64,000 nucleotides of DNA from Klebsormidium nitens (taxonomy: Eukaryota; Streptophyta; Klebsormidiophyceae; Klebsormidiales; Klebsormidiaceae), in contig DF237414.1 in NCBI GenBank assembly GCA_000708835.1, positions 1-64,000 of the forward strand, in the 5' to 3' direction. The translations under genes were made by a program, and so were the position numbers. Below are positions 36,676 to 48,231 of this stretch, piece after piece. Under the pieces are notes generated by a model. It searched no databases. It was not told the origin of the DNA and saw nothing but the letters and a program-made list of their open reading frames with translations. Every line of letters starts with the position of its first letter. Position 1 is the first letter of the stretch.

Positions 36676-38378
36676 CCCGCCAAATCCTCCTGCGACAAAG
36701 GGACCCCACAGCGCAACCCTACCGCCGACCCCGTTGCCAAAACTTTCTCAAAGGATCCTTCCCGCAAAAGTCCAAGAACCGCCAATGGAGCCCTTTCTGC
36801 AACTCCTACAATCAGTCTATGGAAGGCCTGGGGGCGGCAAGAAAGGCAGGGGCGATGTGTGGCCCCCTCAGAATCTGCTTTCTGGCTCTTCACCAATTCC
36901 GTTCTGACCGCCATTCCTCTCCGGTCATAGAAAGTATCAGCTTTCCCAAGGCGGTAAAGTGAAGGCTTCTCTGCGTATCCCGCAGAGGATCCGCTTCCGC
37001 TGGAAATATCTTGGGCGCAGATCTGTTGGTATCTGCGCTTCGCGCGTGGCTAGCCCGGTTCCCATTTGCCGAATGCAACCGCCATGCATTACCCCATGTA
37101 CTTCACTGGAAGGGCCAACTCCCAGCGGGCACCTCGAACCGTCGATTCCAGCAATCGACGGCTGCTGATGACGTTCATCGAATGTTGGGGCCGCATCACC
37201 CCATGGGTAATCTAGGGTTACGTACAACGGGTGCTTAGCCTGAGATTTCGAAGGCTATGCTACTGAACTAAAATTGTCATGCAAGCATCGCGGCGGCCAT
37301 GAGCAATGCTACTACCTACTACCTACTAGGGATGCCTTCTAGCCTTCAGCCTTCTAGGTAGCTAAGTTGGGTTGTACAATAACAGTAATGGGCAGCTGAT
37401 GACTTGGCGTGCACAAAGCAATAGAACGGCATGTTAGCATCCCGTTAGCATATGCTTCTCGAAGACGGTGCATATTATACAGAGCCACAAAGTGCGGTAA
37501 TCTTATATCACATAAAGTGGAGGGCGACTAGACCTAGCTTATGCATGGACGGCAAGCGAAGTCGGACATGGACCCTTCAGTGATGAGAGTCAAGAATTCG
37601 TGAGATGATTTCGAGGTGGTAGGTACTTCGTTTTCATGCTGAGTGCATATTTGACAGCTGGAGAGCATGGATCAATGCATGCATTCCCTTTTTTCGAGGT
37701 GGTTATATGTCGGAGGGCACTGAATTGAGGAGCGCATATGAGTATTTGGAGGCCCCTCGAGCTGTATCAAATCACATACCGAAATATAAGCAAAACGATC
37801 AGCATTCAATCATTAAACATGGTCGATTGAGCTACTTTAACACCCGGCGTCAGTCAAGCTAGCATCGTACGGATTGCACGATCATGCGCATATTGCACAT
37901 GCAGTGCAGGCTAGCCGGGATCGGAAAGCACAATATACTGCAGCAAGCAGAAGGATTCATGCGAAGAGTGTCTCATAGGGCACTAGTCAACCTGTAGACA
38001 CTCGGGCCACTGTATACAACCATTCTTTTCCCATTTTCGAGTTGCCTTATCTTGGGCCAAACAAGGCTAACCGCCCGGAGCATGCATGATGATATTACTT
38101 AAGTCGTTGTCCATACTGATTGTTGAAGGATCGATCTAGGTGACAAATACCCTAAGGCTTCCAACCCCCTTAATCTGTTGAATCCAAAGTACGACAAGAT
38201 ATGAATCCTGGATTGAAGCAGTGATCGAGGCCCTTACAATCGTTTGAAGCAACCAGATAGCCCTGCGCCGCCAAAGGAAGCATACACAAATCAAGATTTC
38301 GAAGAACGACTACGCAATCATCAAGGACACTGTATGCGCATAAAGCGTCCAGTTCCACCGAATCCTAGACCAACTAGA
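36676..38378. other. Intergenic region, TPR gene promoter to exonuclease gene 3' end
   Basis: 1.7 kb between two minus-strand genes. It should carry the promoter of the TPR gene (near 36.7-37.2 kb) and the 3' untranslated region of the exonuclease gene (near 38.3 kb). The short CTACTAC run near 37310-37330 is the only repeat noticed. Confidence 0.5.
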
Positions 38379-41300
38379 TTAATTAGGCTCACAGGACTCA
38401 AGCAACCGCATCCGCTTTTGCCGCCTCATATTAGCGCCGGCCTGCCTCGCAATATGCGCCACCACCAACCGAACCTGCGGAAAGGTCACGCTCTCTTCGG
38501 GCGGTATCCTCTCCATAACCGCCTTCAACCTTATCTTGTCAAAGCAATCCGCGCTTTTGTCCCCTGCTGACGTCATCCTGAGCCCATCAAAGCTCCCTCC
38601 AGCCCATCTGTCTTCGGAACAGCTTTCGGCGCCCTTAAGGAGCGGCTGGGCAATGCCAGCAAACTGGGAACTTACTCCACGACCCCTTTCGCTCGGCGCC
38701 CCAGGGTTCCCTCCTACTAAACTTCTATTTAACCCCTCCTCAACCTCGTTTGGCTGCCCGGGGTCCTCTACTAACCCGCTCTCGCCTAAACCTTGCCCAA
38801 CCCGATTTTCTACCTCAGCCCCGCCCTCAGTTACTTCTAACTCCGCCTTGACCGCGCGCTCAATCCGCTCCCTAACAGCGTCGCTAACCCCGAGCCGATG
38901 CCAGGCGTACGCGAGCCCCGCCTGGGTTGCTTCAACCAAGTAGCTCTCGACCGTGGTTACCCTTACCCCCTTCTTAACCGCAATCTCTTCGATCGTTAAC
39001 CCGTCCAAATGCAACCTGTGAACGTCCATTTTGGACGGCGCAAGGTAAGACGGCTCGGGGACTGCGGGGATCCATGCTTCCGAGGTGGGTTCTGCCCCCG
39101 GGTTAAGCTCTGAGTTAGGCCCCGGGTTAAACCCCGGGTTAACGAGAGAGTTAAGCTCAGACTGGGGAAGTGGCCGGAGGATGGGCCGGGGAGGAGGGGC
39201 TGGCAGCGACATGAGGACCTGAGCAAAGCGGGCGTTTCAATTGAGACTATGAAAAGGTCAAAGGTAGGTTAGAGGTTAGAGGTTAGGGATCCCCCGCAAC
39301 TTGAAGGGACCCCAGAAATGGGCTGCCATTGATGAGCAACTCTTTCTTCACTCTTTCATGTAAGAATGCGCGCTTTTCGTGTAATGGAAGCCTCGCAGAA
39401 AAGCGCTTGGCTGCCGCAACTGAACGTCCGCGCACCACGTTACGTTTTTACAACCAGCGTCGACTTGATCGAATCGCATCTCGGTCGAGTCTTCGCGAAA
39501 AATGTCAACACCGTCCTCCCAAGCAATCGCAGACAGATAAGAGCGAGCCCCTTACCTGGTAGAGGCGAAGTGAAGCATACGCGTCGGTGGCCGCATATTG
39601 GCGCTGGTCGGGTGAGAGCGGGAGCCTCTCCCAGTCGCTGATGCGCTGCTTGGGCGGCTTCTCGACCTGCGCCGAGAGGGATCAACCGGGTCCAGGCAAA
39701 GTCGAGCTTGAAGACTTTTACCAACTTGCGCTTTGCGCCTTGTTGGAAAAACTACTTTTCACTTCTCGACTGCTCTCGGTTGGAAGACTCGGAGCGCAGG
39801 CAAATGAGCGGCTTCTCGAGCTGCGCCAGCGGAAATGAACCAGATTCTGACTAGGTCGAGGTTGAGAGAGAGGCATTCCAAGTTGCGCTCGGTTGGGAAA
39901 GCCGGGTAAAGAGCGTGCTTAGACGTCGCGATTGCGTTCGGTGGAAGGAAACCCAAACCTGATGGACCGGCTAACCGAAGCGCTCTCGGGTGCATCAATC
40001 AGGGCGGCTATAATATTTCAAAGACTCCAAAACCAGATTCACGAAAGTTTCAAAATGTTGGTTAGGTTGCAAAGTCCCGCCCGCTGCGGCATCGCCTAGT
40101 CTGCAAGTGCCACAATAAATCTAGAAATCTAGGTTCGCAAACTTCAATCCACTCGAACGCCGAGAAACGCAGACCCGGGCTTCGGAGCTGTCGGAACCCG
40201 TTTGCTGCAGCGTCGCTTCTTGCACCAACGCCACACAAGACCCGTAGGGACTTGCAATCCGCTGAACTCCACACGTCCAAAAGCCCGGAGCTGTTGGGGA
40301 ACCCGGGTACCAAACCTTTGGTTAAATCACGAGATTCACGCAACCTTTTTCCCTGCTGCAGCATCAACTCCTGCGCAAGCGCCGTTAGGCTCCTTTTTTG
40401 AGGTGAAGGTCCCGCGAAATCGCAGAAGTCAGCAACTCCAAACCTCTAAGAAAGCGAAAACCGGGTGCGATAACACTGGTGAGGTTATTGTCACCCACCT
40501 GCTGCAGCATCGCCTCTTGCGCGAGCGCCGTAAGGCTCCACTTCCTGGGGCCGTCTTTCGGCTGCAGCCGCTCGTTGGCCAAGTCGCTCAGGTCCCGCAG
40601 GCCCCCCATCGAGACGCCAAAGTCTCGGCGCAGCTTCTGGGCGTCTCCGTAAATGCCGGCGCCAGCCTGCACGGAGTGAAGAAAAAGCGGAAACCGTCCG
40701 AATCGTCTCCCGGTGGAATAAAGAAGTACTGTACACAGAACAACAAAACGGCAGCTCCGTCAACATCAATACAAGTTGCTTCACGAGATCGATCAAAATG
40801 AATAAACTCATCATTTCAGGACTGAGTGAAGCGGAACGCAAAAGAGATTCCTTCAGGTAAGGGGCGGAGTGTTGGGAGTGTCTAATTCTGTTGTCAGGGG
40901 TGGAACTTTCGAAAAGTTTGTTTGACGACTTCTTTTTCCAAGAGGCGGGGCATCGTTAGGAAATACTAGCCGCTTGCCCGACCACTTATGCTGCCAACGG
41001 ACCATTTTCGAAGCAGAACCTGTTTCTCCAAGAAGTTCGACGATAGGGGTGCGAAGGAACAGGCAACAACCAACAGGAGAACGAGTCTGAAAGCAGACGT
41101 GAAGCTACAAATCCGAACCATCATTGCAACAGTCTGAATCCAACAAGACGACTTGAGCACGGGCGGTAGAGAGCTCCAGGAGACAGACGGAAGAAGCACG
41201 GAAACTCTGGAAGATTCAAGCGACGGACTTCTTTGGGAGTCGCGCAAAAGTTCTAAGCTTCTTTGAGGATGTTGATTGAGCAGACCTGTACGCTTTCAGA

Positions 41301-43085
41301 TCCTGCTGAAGTAGGAAAAACACTCGCCAAAACACACTCCCACAACGGATTGAAAGAGTGCAACAAGGGAACGCAGGAAAGTCTGAACGAGGGCTGCGAT
41401 CTCACCTTCCCAACGCTTTGCTCGTCAAGCAAGGCCCGCAGGGATGACGTCAGCCCAGAATGCGCGATGTGGAAGAGGTAGCAGCAGGCCCCGCTGGGGC
41501 ACAGCTGGATCAGCGCAGCCTTCTGAGGGGTCTCGCCTGGAAGAAAGACAAGATGGAACCCTGATTATAAACCACAAAACATAAAACAGTTTTATAATCA
41601 GGGTTCTGCCCTTTCAAGTTGGAATACGCAGAGGCTTTGGAGCGTTATGCTGAATTGCTACACAAAGATGACGCTGAAGAAAGACGGAACCTCTCACTTC
41701 GCTTCAGCAACTGCAGGCTCAACGGACAACCACCAATAAATAATGTCGACAAGAAGTGATCACAAGAGGAGGGGCCTGGTTTTGATCATAATTCAGGTCT
41801 CGTAACCATCTTCACTGGCCTTTCCACAATCCTGGCAGACAGCAAACCTGCTTGTTTACCGATATTCTTGTGCGGCCCAGAGGTTTAGTAAAGTTTCGTG
41901 CCCTTAGTGGAGCCATCTTGGCTGTAAGACAGACCACTTTCTGCCAAGTCTCTTGACTCAATCAAACGTCTTGTCACCCCCTTTCCAGGTGGCCAAACCC
42001 CTTTTTGTTGTAGAGCCAGTGTGCTTTGACAGCAGAAACTCCTCACCTCTCCTGAACGTCACCTTCCACTCAATGTCGAACCCCAGGCACGCATCGCCCC
42101 CCCTCAAGTCCTCCAGCAACGTCCGAGCGGAGCATTCCACTTCCTGGGGACTGACCGCATACACAATCCTTCCCCCGAACCGCATGATCGGTAGCGTGCA
42201 CTCCTGGGGGGGCCCCGCCGTCCTTGCTGATGTCAGCCAGGCGGGCAGCTGGCGGACGCTGAGACCATCGTCCTGGCCGCACTTTGGAAGGGTTTGGTCT
42301 CCGATGGTTTTCGGAAGATCTGGAAGTGAATCGGGATCTGGGCAGATTTGGGGAAGAGGCTGGGCACTTGAATTGCTCTCAGGGACTGGCGCTGCTATTC
42401 CAGAGGAATTGATTGCAGCAACAGGGCGGGGCACTGTGAATGCACTTGCCGCCAATGGCGTCGCTCCACTCTTGGGCCCGTCTCGCCGCCCAGACGAGGC
42501 AAGGCCGACCGGCTCTTGCGATGCATCACCCAGTCCACCTCCCGTCCATTTCTGTACTTGTGCCACGCCAACTGTTGCACAATCCTTGCCAGTTTTCACA
42601 TAGCCTTCCTCAGCTGTCGCACGGTTCTCGGCGGCCGTCACACAGCGCTCGCCAGCTGTCGCACCCATAGCGCCAGCTGTCGCGTGATCAGGCCAGAAGC
42701 CAGGGAAGCCCCGTTGGGAGGGCACCCACTCTGAGAGCGACATCGCTTCAGGCCACTCGTGCTGACTTGACCCCAAAGAGTGGTCCGCTACACCACCGCT
42801 GCGCGGAGCTTCGGTTGCCTGAAAGCTTGTCCCACTAGCAGTATTCCTGGAATCAGATGTCTCTCCTGTTTGCAAATCTTTCCCTTGTGCTTCAAGCTTA
42901 CTCCTCTCTGGAGTTTTGACTGGTTCCAGGCGGGACGGTTGGCAAACAGCCTTTGCGTTGTCAAAGTGAGATTTGACCACCCCATTGCGCCGATGAGCAT
43001 CACGTTGCTGGACGGCAGCAGCCATGGCCTGTTCCAGTGCCGCCCACTCCTTGTCATCGACCCACTCAATCTCAGAGAGGTCCAT
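38379..43085 (-). CDS. WRN-type 3'-5' exonuclease with C-terminal RecQ-like helix-turn-helix
   Basis: Five minus-strand exons: 43085-42047, 41536-41406, 40666-40499, 39666-39556 and 39218-38379. All introns are GT-AG with matching phase, and the product is 762 residues. Residues 1-300 are disordered and low-complexity. The DEDDy exonuclease domain spans about 300-485: D337 and E339 in LGFDIEWKV, D398 in AGIYGDAQKLRRDFG, and Y470/D474 in QYAATDAYASLRLYQ. This is the family of Werner exonuclease and plant WEX, which trims 3' ends in DNA repair. After a Pro-rich linker, about 548-585 (HLDGLTIEEIAVKKGVRVTT) plus about 715-750 match the helix-turn-helix unit found at the end of RecQ helicases (HTH_40). 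No helicase domain is present. Introns 3 and 2 hold decayed exon-junction copies and a hairpin. Confidence 0.9.
39803..39830 (-). repeat. Partial copy of the exonuclease exon 4 start
   Basis: GCGGCTTCTCGAGCTGCGCC at about 39809 parallels GCGGCTTCTCGACCTGCGCC, the plus-strand text spanning the exon 4 acceptor at 39666. The flanking text (GGTCGAGGTTGAGAG...TTGCGCT) is also partly repeated. Offset is about 150 bp. Confidence 0.7.
40074..40395 (-). repeat. Three decayed copies of the exonuclease exon 3 end
   Basis: The exon 3 end, plus-strand text CTGCTGCAGCATCGCCTCTT from 40499, recurs near 40353 (CTGCTGCAGCATCAACTCCT), 40202 (TTGCTGCAGCGTCGCTTCTT) and 40080 (CCGCTGCGGCATCGCC). Steps are about 146, 151 and 122 bp and similarity decays away from the exon. 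They lie in the downstream intron. Confidence 0.8.
41556..41606. repeat. Perfect 16-bp inverted repeat in exonuclease intron 1
   Basis: GAACCCTGATTATAAA at 41556-41571 is the exact reverse complement of 41591-41606, with a 19-nt A-rich loop. On the transcribed minus strand the stem-loop ends 20 nt before the exon 2 acceptor (exon starts at 41536), just upstream of its pyrimidine tract. Confidence 0.9.
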
Positions 43086-44212
43086 TCAAAGTCTTACAGG
43101 GGGTTCAGCGGTCACCGCTTCCTTTGCAAAGCAGGTCTTTGACTACATGATGTGACTGTGTTTCCAATTTGATGTACAGGGGGAGTGATAATCTGCAAGC
43201 GGGCCCTTACTCCTGCATAGACGGAGTTTGTATCAAGTAGCCGCCATTCGAAGTTAGCAGTAAAGCTTCTGAAAGGGTGTGCCACCTACAGCGCTGGTCG
43301 TATCCAGGTGATCGGGTTTACCTCCCCAACGCTCAATCTCTGCGAAATGCAAACCATGGAACACACAGTCTCTTCTGTGTTGCAGCAGCGTTAATCCTGC
43401 GAGCGGACCCTCAAATCAGCTTCAGCAGCTTTCAGTTTCGTAGATAGGAAAGGAACGGAGATTCTCCCCGTTGTTCATGTGCAGCAATGCAACATGTCAT
43501 CGCAGCTTCAGCCTACAGCCTAACATTAAAAGGCTACAGCTACCTACCACTGCTCGTCTTCCAATTCATGGCAAAAGTTGGACATTTGTCATGATTTGAA
43601 CCGCAGAGCGGCAAAACCCGTTTCGTGCGGCGTGCCGTTCTTCGAGTTGTGACCATACCAAGCCTTGGGCAAACCCTATTTTGAGCACCCTCACGCCTAC
43701 GGCCGGATACCGGTTCCCAAAACCGGCTAGCTCGATCACGAGAGAAACTGTTTCTGTGTGCATGCTTTGCAATTGCATGGGGATCCCCCAAATGGGACCC
43801 CAAATGGGCGTAGACGAACATCCTGGCAAAAAGAATCATGGAGAGGATGAAGGGGCGTCCATCACAAAAATTTAAAGTCCTAAGCTAGGTTACAGTTTGA
43901 GATGTTGCAATAGTCGCAACGCGCAGGTGTTGTTTCAGGCGAGGAATGGATCAGCTCCATAAGGACTTCCAGCAGGTCATATGCAGCATGCAGTACAGCT
44001 TGATATTCGGCCCTCTCAATGAAGGATCTTTTACTGCTGATTTGGTTTTTGGAAGAAGTGCTGCACAGGAACAGAGAGCGGTTGCTGCCTCGCCCTGCTT
44101 AGTAAGCAGTGGAGGGGCATCGAGTGGCAGCCGTCTTGTGTGGGCCAGCTCTGAGAGGGTGCCAGTCTGAGCACTGCAGGTGCAGAGGGTCAGCTTGCGG
44201 AAGCGGTCAGCA
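43086..44212. other. Divergent promoter region, exonuclease / methyltransferase genes
   Basis: 1.1 kb between the exonuclease start and the proposed first exon of the methyltransferase gene. A 74-codon frame from an ATG at 43946 was examined and not called. The true 5' end of the methyltransferase gene could lie here. Confidence 0.45.
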
Positions 44213-47197
44213 ATGCTGACTTGTAAGCAGCATTGTCAGGGGACAACATTGGCCTTTTCCGGCAGCACTTTTCATGTTGGCCGTGAGAGGGAAACTGAGG
44301 TGCTGAGGAAGAGATCTAAAGGCTTTGGCAGCTGGCAAAGTGGGGCAAAGCATACACATATGCAAAGAACCCTGGCGTCTTCTGGAGGAGGTGAACTTCA
44401 ATCCCCTTTTGAAGCAGCACGGAGCCTGCCTCCAAACCCTTGCAGGTCAAAGAATCCATGTACCCTTGCTTTTTACGTCGGTAATGTCTGTTTTTGGGGG
44501 CGAAAGAATGTTTCGACGCCAACGGAAGCTTCGGGGCTTGAACTCTATTTCCTAAAGCTATATAAGTCTCCACGCGTCTGCCTCATGGCTTAGCGGAAGC
44601 AAACCTCTCCAAGCCCAAGCAAACAGGAAACAACGACGACTTGTCATTGCCTGCTTACCCATCCCCCACTCTTACCACATGCTGTTCGCACACCTCTTGA
44701 GCTGAAGGCCTACCTTCTCTTGTATTGATCACAAGATACTCCCTCAGATTGTCAATACTCGATTCTAAGATTCGTTGTTTTAGCGTACAATGTAGGCAAC
44801 GCTGGCTCTACATATCCAGGACAAGCAAATGCTGAACAGAAGTCAGACCTCTACAAGGAACAGGCAGCCGCTTACATCAAATGGCGGCCGACGTATCCAG
44901 CGACTTTCTTGCAGTGAGTGTTCACCAGCAGTTCTTTTTCTTGCCCCCCTCGTCAAGAAAGATGTCTAACTAGAGTGCTTTGAGAAACAACTTGCCCTTG
45001 AGATTCCTTGTCTATATGTGATACAGGTTCTGGAAGTGCTCCATATGCCAATTGTTGATATGTTTGGAAGTTACTCCTCTTATTGAGATCAAAGAGTATG
45101 AAGCTCGTTTGACACTTTAGACCTGTCGTCTGAATACTGCCTGTACTGCGAATCTCATTAGAGTGCAGCAGCTCAGCTTCAGCCCAGTACTCTTCTGCAA
45201 TATGTCTGCCCATTCTTGCCTGTGTAGTTGCCAGGAAGAGTCCTTCAGTCTGAAAGAGCTTGGCAAGTTGAGACTTCATGGACAAGGCAGGCATCATGCG
45301 GCATAAAACACACGCCTAATAGTCGTGCCAGAGAAACAGCAACGTTATCCAATTCACGTGTCATCCATTCTACTATTCACCGCAATGCGTGATTCAAACT
45401 ACTGTGTGATTGGAAGAACCGAAACATTGTAGAAGTAGTGCTCCCGGTAAGCAGCAACGCTCGCTTTTGTTGAATCAGTGTGTCCATCGTTGCTTTTCAG
45501 AGTCTTGCACAGGAGAGTGGATTTGGGTTTCCTCAGAGGGTTTCTGCGTACCTCTCAATGTCAGACCCGATCGCATTCCTTCTTCTAAAGGTGACTCCAA
45601 ATCTTGCCGCTTCCTTCGCCTTTCATTCGGGGCCCCGCAGAACCTGAGCCATCCGACGTCCCCCTGGATGATTGAACTTCCATTTCTCAAACAGTGCGTC
45701 CAAAAGTGTGAGCTTTCGAAGAAGGCGATACCAAACCTTCTTTACTATCAAACGTTCGCAGAGGCTTGGCGAAATTAGCACCGGCTCGCGAGTTGCTGTG
45801 GGACGTGGGCACGGGGAGCGGCCAGGCCGCCGTCGGACTCGCGCCGCATTTCGACCGAGTGGTGGCCACTGACGTCAGCCCCTGGCAGCTGGCGCAGGCG
45901 CCACGTGTCTCCAACGTGACGTACATAGTGACATCAGCGGAGATGGGCACGGAGGAGCTGGCTGAGGTGCGCGTTGCAGACGCAATCGACTTATTGCCCG
46001 TGGTTCAGCAGTGTTATCCGGAATCTCGAAGGTGGCTTTACTTTTACTGAGCAGAGACTTAAATGACGTAGGAACAAACCTTGAAGATGATGAGAGATCA
46101 TGGCGTCGAATTTTGAAAATTCAATTTTCGCTCAAGCTCCCCTGCTGTAGGCGTTCCACGTCTCCAGAAAGCGCGGCTCTTGGGTCGCCTAGACTCGATT
46201 GATTGTGAGAAATGGTGTTCTGATCCCCTCATGTCCGGTCTGCTTCTCTATGATTCTCTTTGGACGTCCGAAGTCCGCGGCCGTTGCGAGCATTTTTCCG
46301 GGAGCGTGCTCGAACCGAGAGCTTCGGTTGCTAGCATTCTTTCATGAGAACTTTCTGAATGGCAGCGAAGCAGAGAACTCTCATTCTGAGGCACCAGTCT
46401 TCAGGACCCACCTCGAACCACGGCTGCGCATATCGTCAGGGCAACGATTGATTGTTGAGTTAGCCTCGGCGTTTACGCAAATCGATTTTCCGTTATCAAC
46501 GACCTCACTCACAATCCAGCTACCAATCACCTGCAACACGAACCACGTTCTCTCCTCCGGTTCTGAACGGATGCTTGCTTCTGACCATTCTCTCTCGACA
46601 CCTGACCGCATATTCACTTATCTGCTTAACACAGGTGCAAACACAATCATAACTCCTTGCAGATGAACCTCAGCCGTCGCTTTGCAGGTCCTCGGCGGCC
46701 TCGCCACCGTCGATCTGATCACCGTCGCCTCCGCGCTCCACTTTTTCGACGTCCACAAAATGACCCAACAGGCGCTCGCCGCACTTAAACCCCTCGGGGT
46801 TTATGCGCCCTTCACGTACAACATGCCGGCGTTTGCGACGCCCCGGCTTGACGTGGCAATGGAAGCAATCCTGGTCGCTATGGCAGGTCCTAATTACCGA
46901 TTAGAGGCTGCGAAGCGCGAGTGTAATCCGCTAGATGGGTATAAGAACATGCACTTTCCGTTCGAGCCGGTCGAGGGGCGGACGGAAACGGAACCCCGGT
47001 TGACCCACATGCGGTTCGTGTGGCGGTTTGAGAACGTTGTTGGGTTTATGGAGAGTACGAGCTATGCAAAGCGGTTAGCGGAAATGCCGACCGGAAAAGA
47101 GCTTTTAAGGGAGCTCGAAGCGGCGTGGGTAGCGGGTGGGGAGGAGCAAGAGGTTGTGTTTAAGCTGTGGTCGAGAGTGGGCAGGAAGCCGAAGTGA
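44213..47197 (+). CDS. SAM-dependent class I methyltransferase
   Basis: Exons 44784-44913, 45762-45966 and 46688-47197 are well supported by splice sites, phase and similarity. A first exon of 10 nt at 44213-44222 (ATG CTG ACT T, donor GTAAGC) fits phase and would give 284 residues, but it is only a proposal, because exon 2 has no in-frame ATG at its start. The chain shows the N-terminal AAAYIKWRPTYPATFLQ block, SAM-binding motif I LLWDVGTGSGQAAVGLA, the post-I acidic VVATDVSPWQL, and the motif IV region LITVASALHFFDV. The C-terminal FxMESTSYAKRL-type segment (NVVGFMESTSYAKRLAEM) is typical of the plant and yeast TMT1/At3g61210-like group. The substrate cannot be deduced. Cytosolic location is likely, since no leader is seen. 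Confidence 0.85.
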
Positions 47198-48231
47198 CCG
47201 CTGTACGTTAGTTGACCAGTTGACTATTGTTGGGTAACGGGGGTTGTAAGTTCGCCCGATCCGGCTTGTGACCGACAAGGACGCCGTCGGACCACCCCAA
47301 ATGAAAGCTGCTTCAAGTCAAAGCACGCGGCCATGGCTCTGAAAACAACACTTCCGTTCCCTGCTATATGCGTGGAAGGAGTTGTGAGAAAAGACAAAGC
47401 ATTTGTATGCTTACTTATACTAAGCTCAAGGTACACGTTGCAGATCCCGCTTCTTTCAACGATCTCAGTGTGCATGCTTCCAAATAGTGTTAATCACAGG
47501 AACTCACTCACTTGCGCATGATTTGGAAGGCCGGCCTTGTGTTTAAGTGAGCGGCTTGGAAGCGGCTTGTTGAAGTGTACACTGTGGAAGTGACGGTCGG
47601 CCAGCTGAAACTTAGATTCCTCGTGCTGTATATTGTACCGGCCGGCTACGTACGGTACTGTTGCATGGTCGCCCATGCAGCTGTATTGATTATAATGGAT
47701 TCGATCGAGGATTGATAACCGCCGGCCAGTGCCAGCCGCCGCGCGATGAAACGCATTGATTGATGTTTGTTGTGAAGTCTCGGACTTTTCGTCCATGCAT
47801 ATATACGGCTCAAATCCATGGCTGACTTGCAGATTGATGAAAAGCGTATATATATGTACGTATACGAATAATCCACCACAGACTTACGAACTACTGAAAC
47901 GCGCATATTACCAACTACATGACAGCGACAGGCAATTCAATGAATTGTTCTGGAAGTCAGGGATTCATCATCAGGTTCTTTCAGATTCTTACAAACCGTC
48001 TGCTTCGCGGCTTCACAGTCTGCTGCACTGCTATAGTCCAGCTTAAGTCGTCTGCCGACAAGGGTTGCTATCGATACGATCATGGAAGTGTCAACATTTG
48101 TCGAAAAAGTGGCTTCTGAAGACTGGGCAACCGCAAACAAGAATATTTCACTACATTCTGCCCACTAGGTGACGGTCTGACCCGTTCGGTAAAGGCTCCT
48201 ATCGTGACCCTATCACGTTTCTCTCCACTCT
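47198..48231. other. Intergenic region between convergent genes
   Basis: One kilobase between the 3' ends of the methyltransferase gene (+) and the small membrane-protein gene (-). It contains several GGCCGGC-type short palindromes but no gene that can be supported. Confidence 0.45.

Noticed and set aside
41953..42603. 216-residue plus-strand frame
   Set aside because: Antisense to exon 1 of the exonuclease gene, whose frame carries a recognisable catalytic motif.
43946..44170. 74-codon frame starting at an ATG before the methyltransferase gene
   Set aside because: No domain, no good donor and no phase fit to the methyltransferase exons. It could still be a leader or an unknown small gene.
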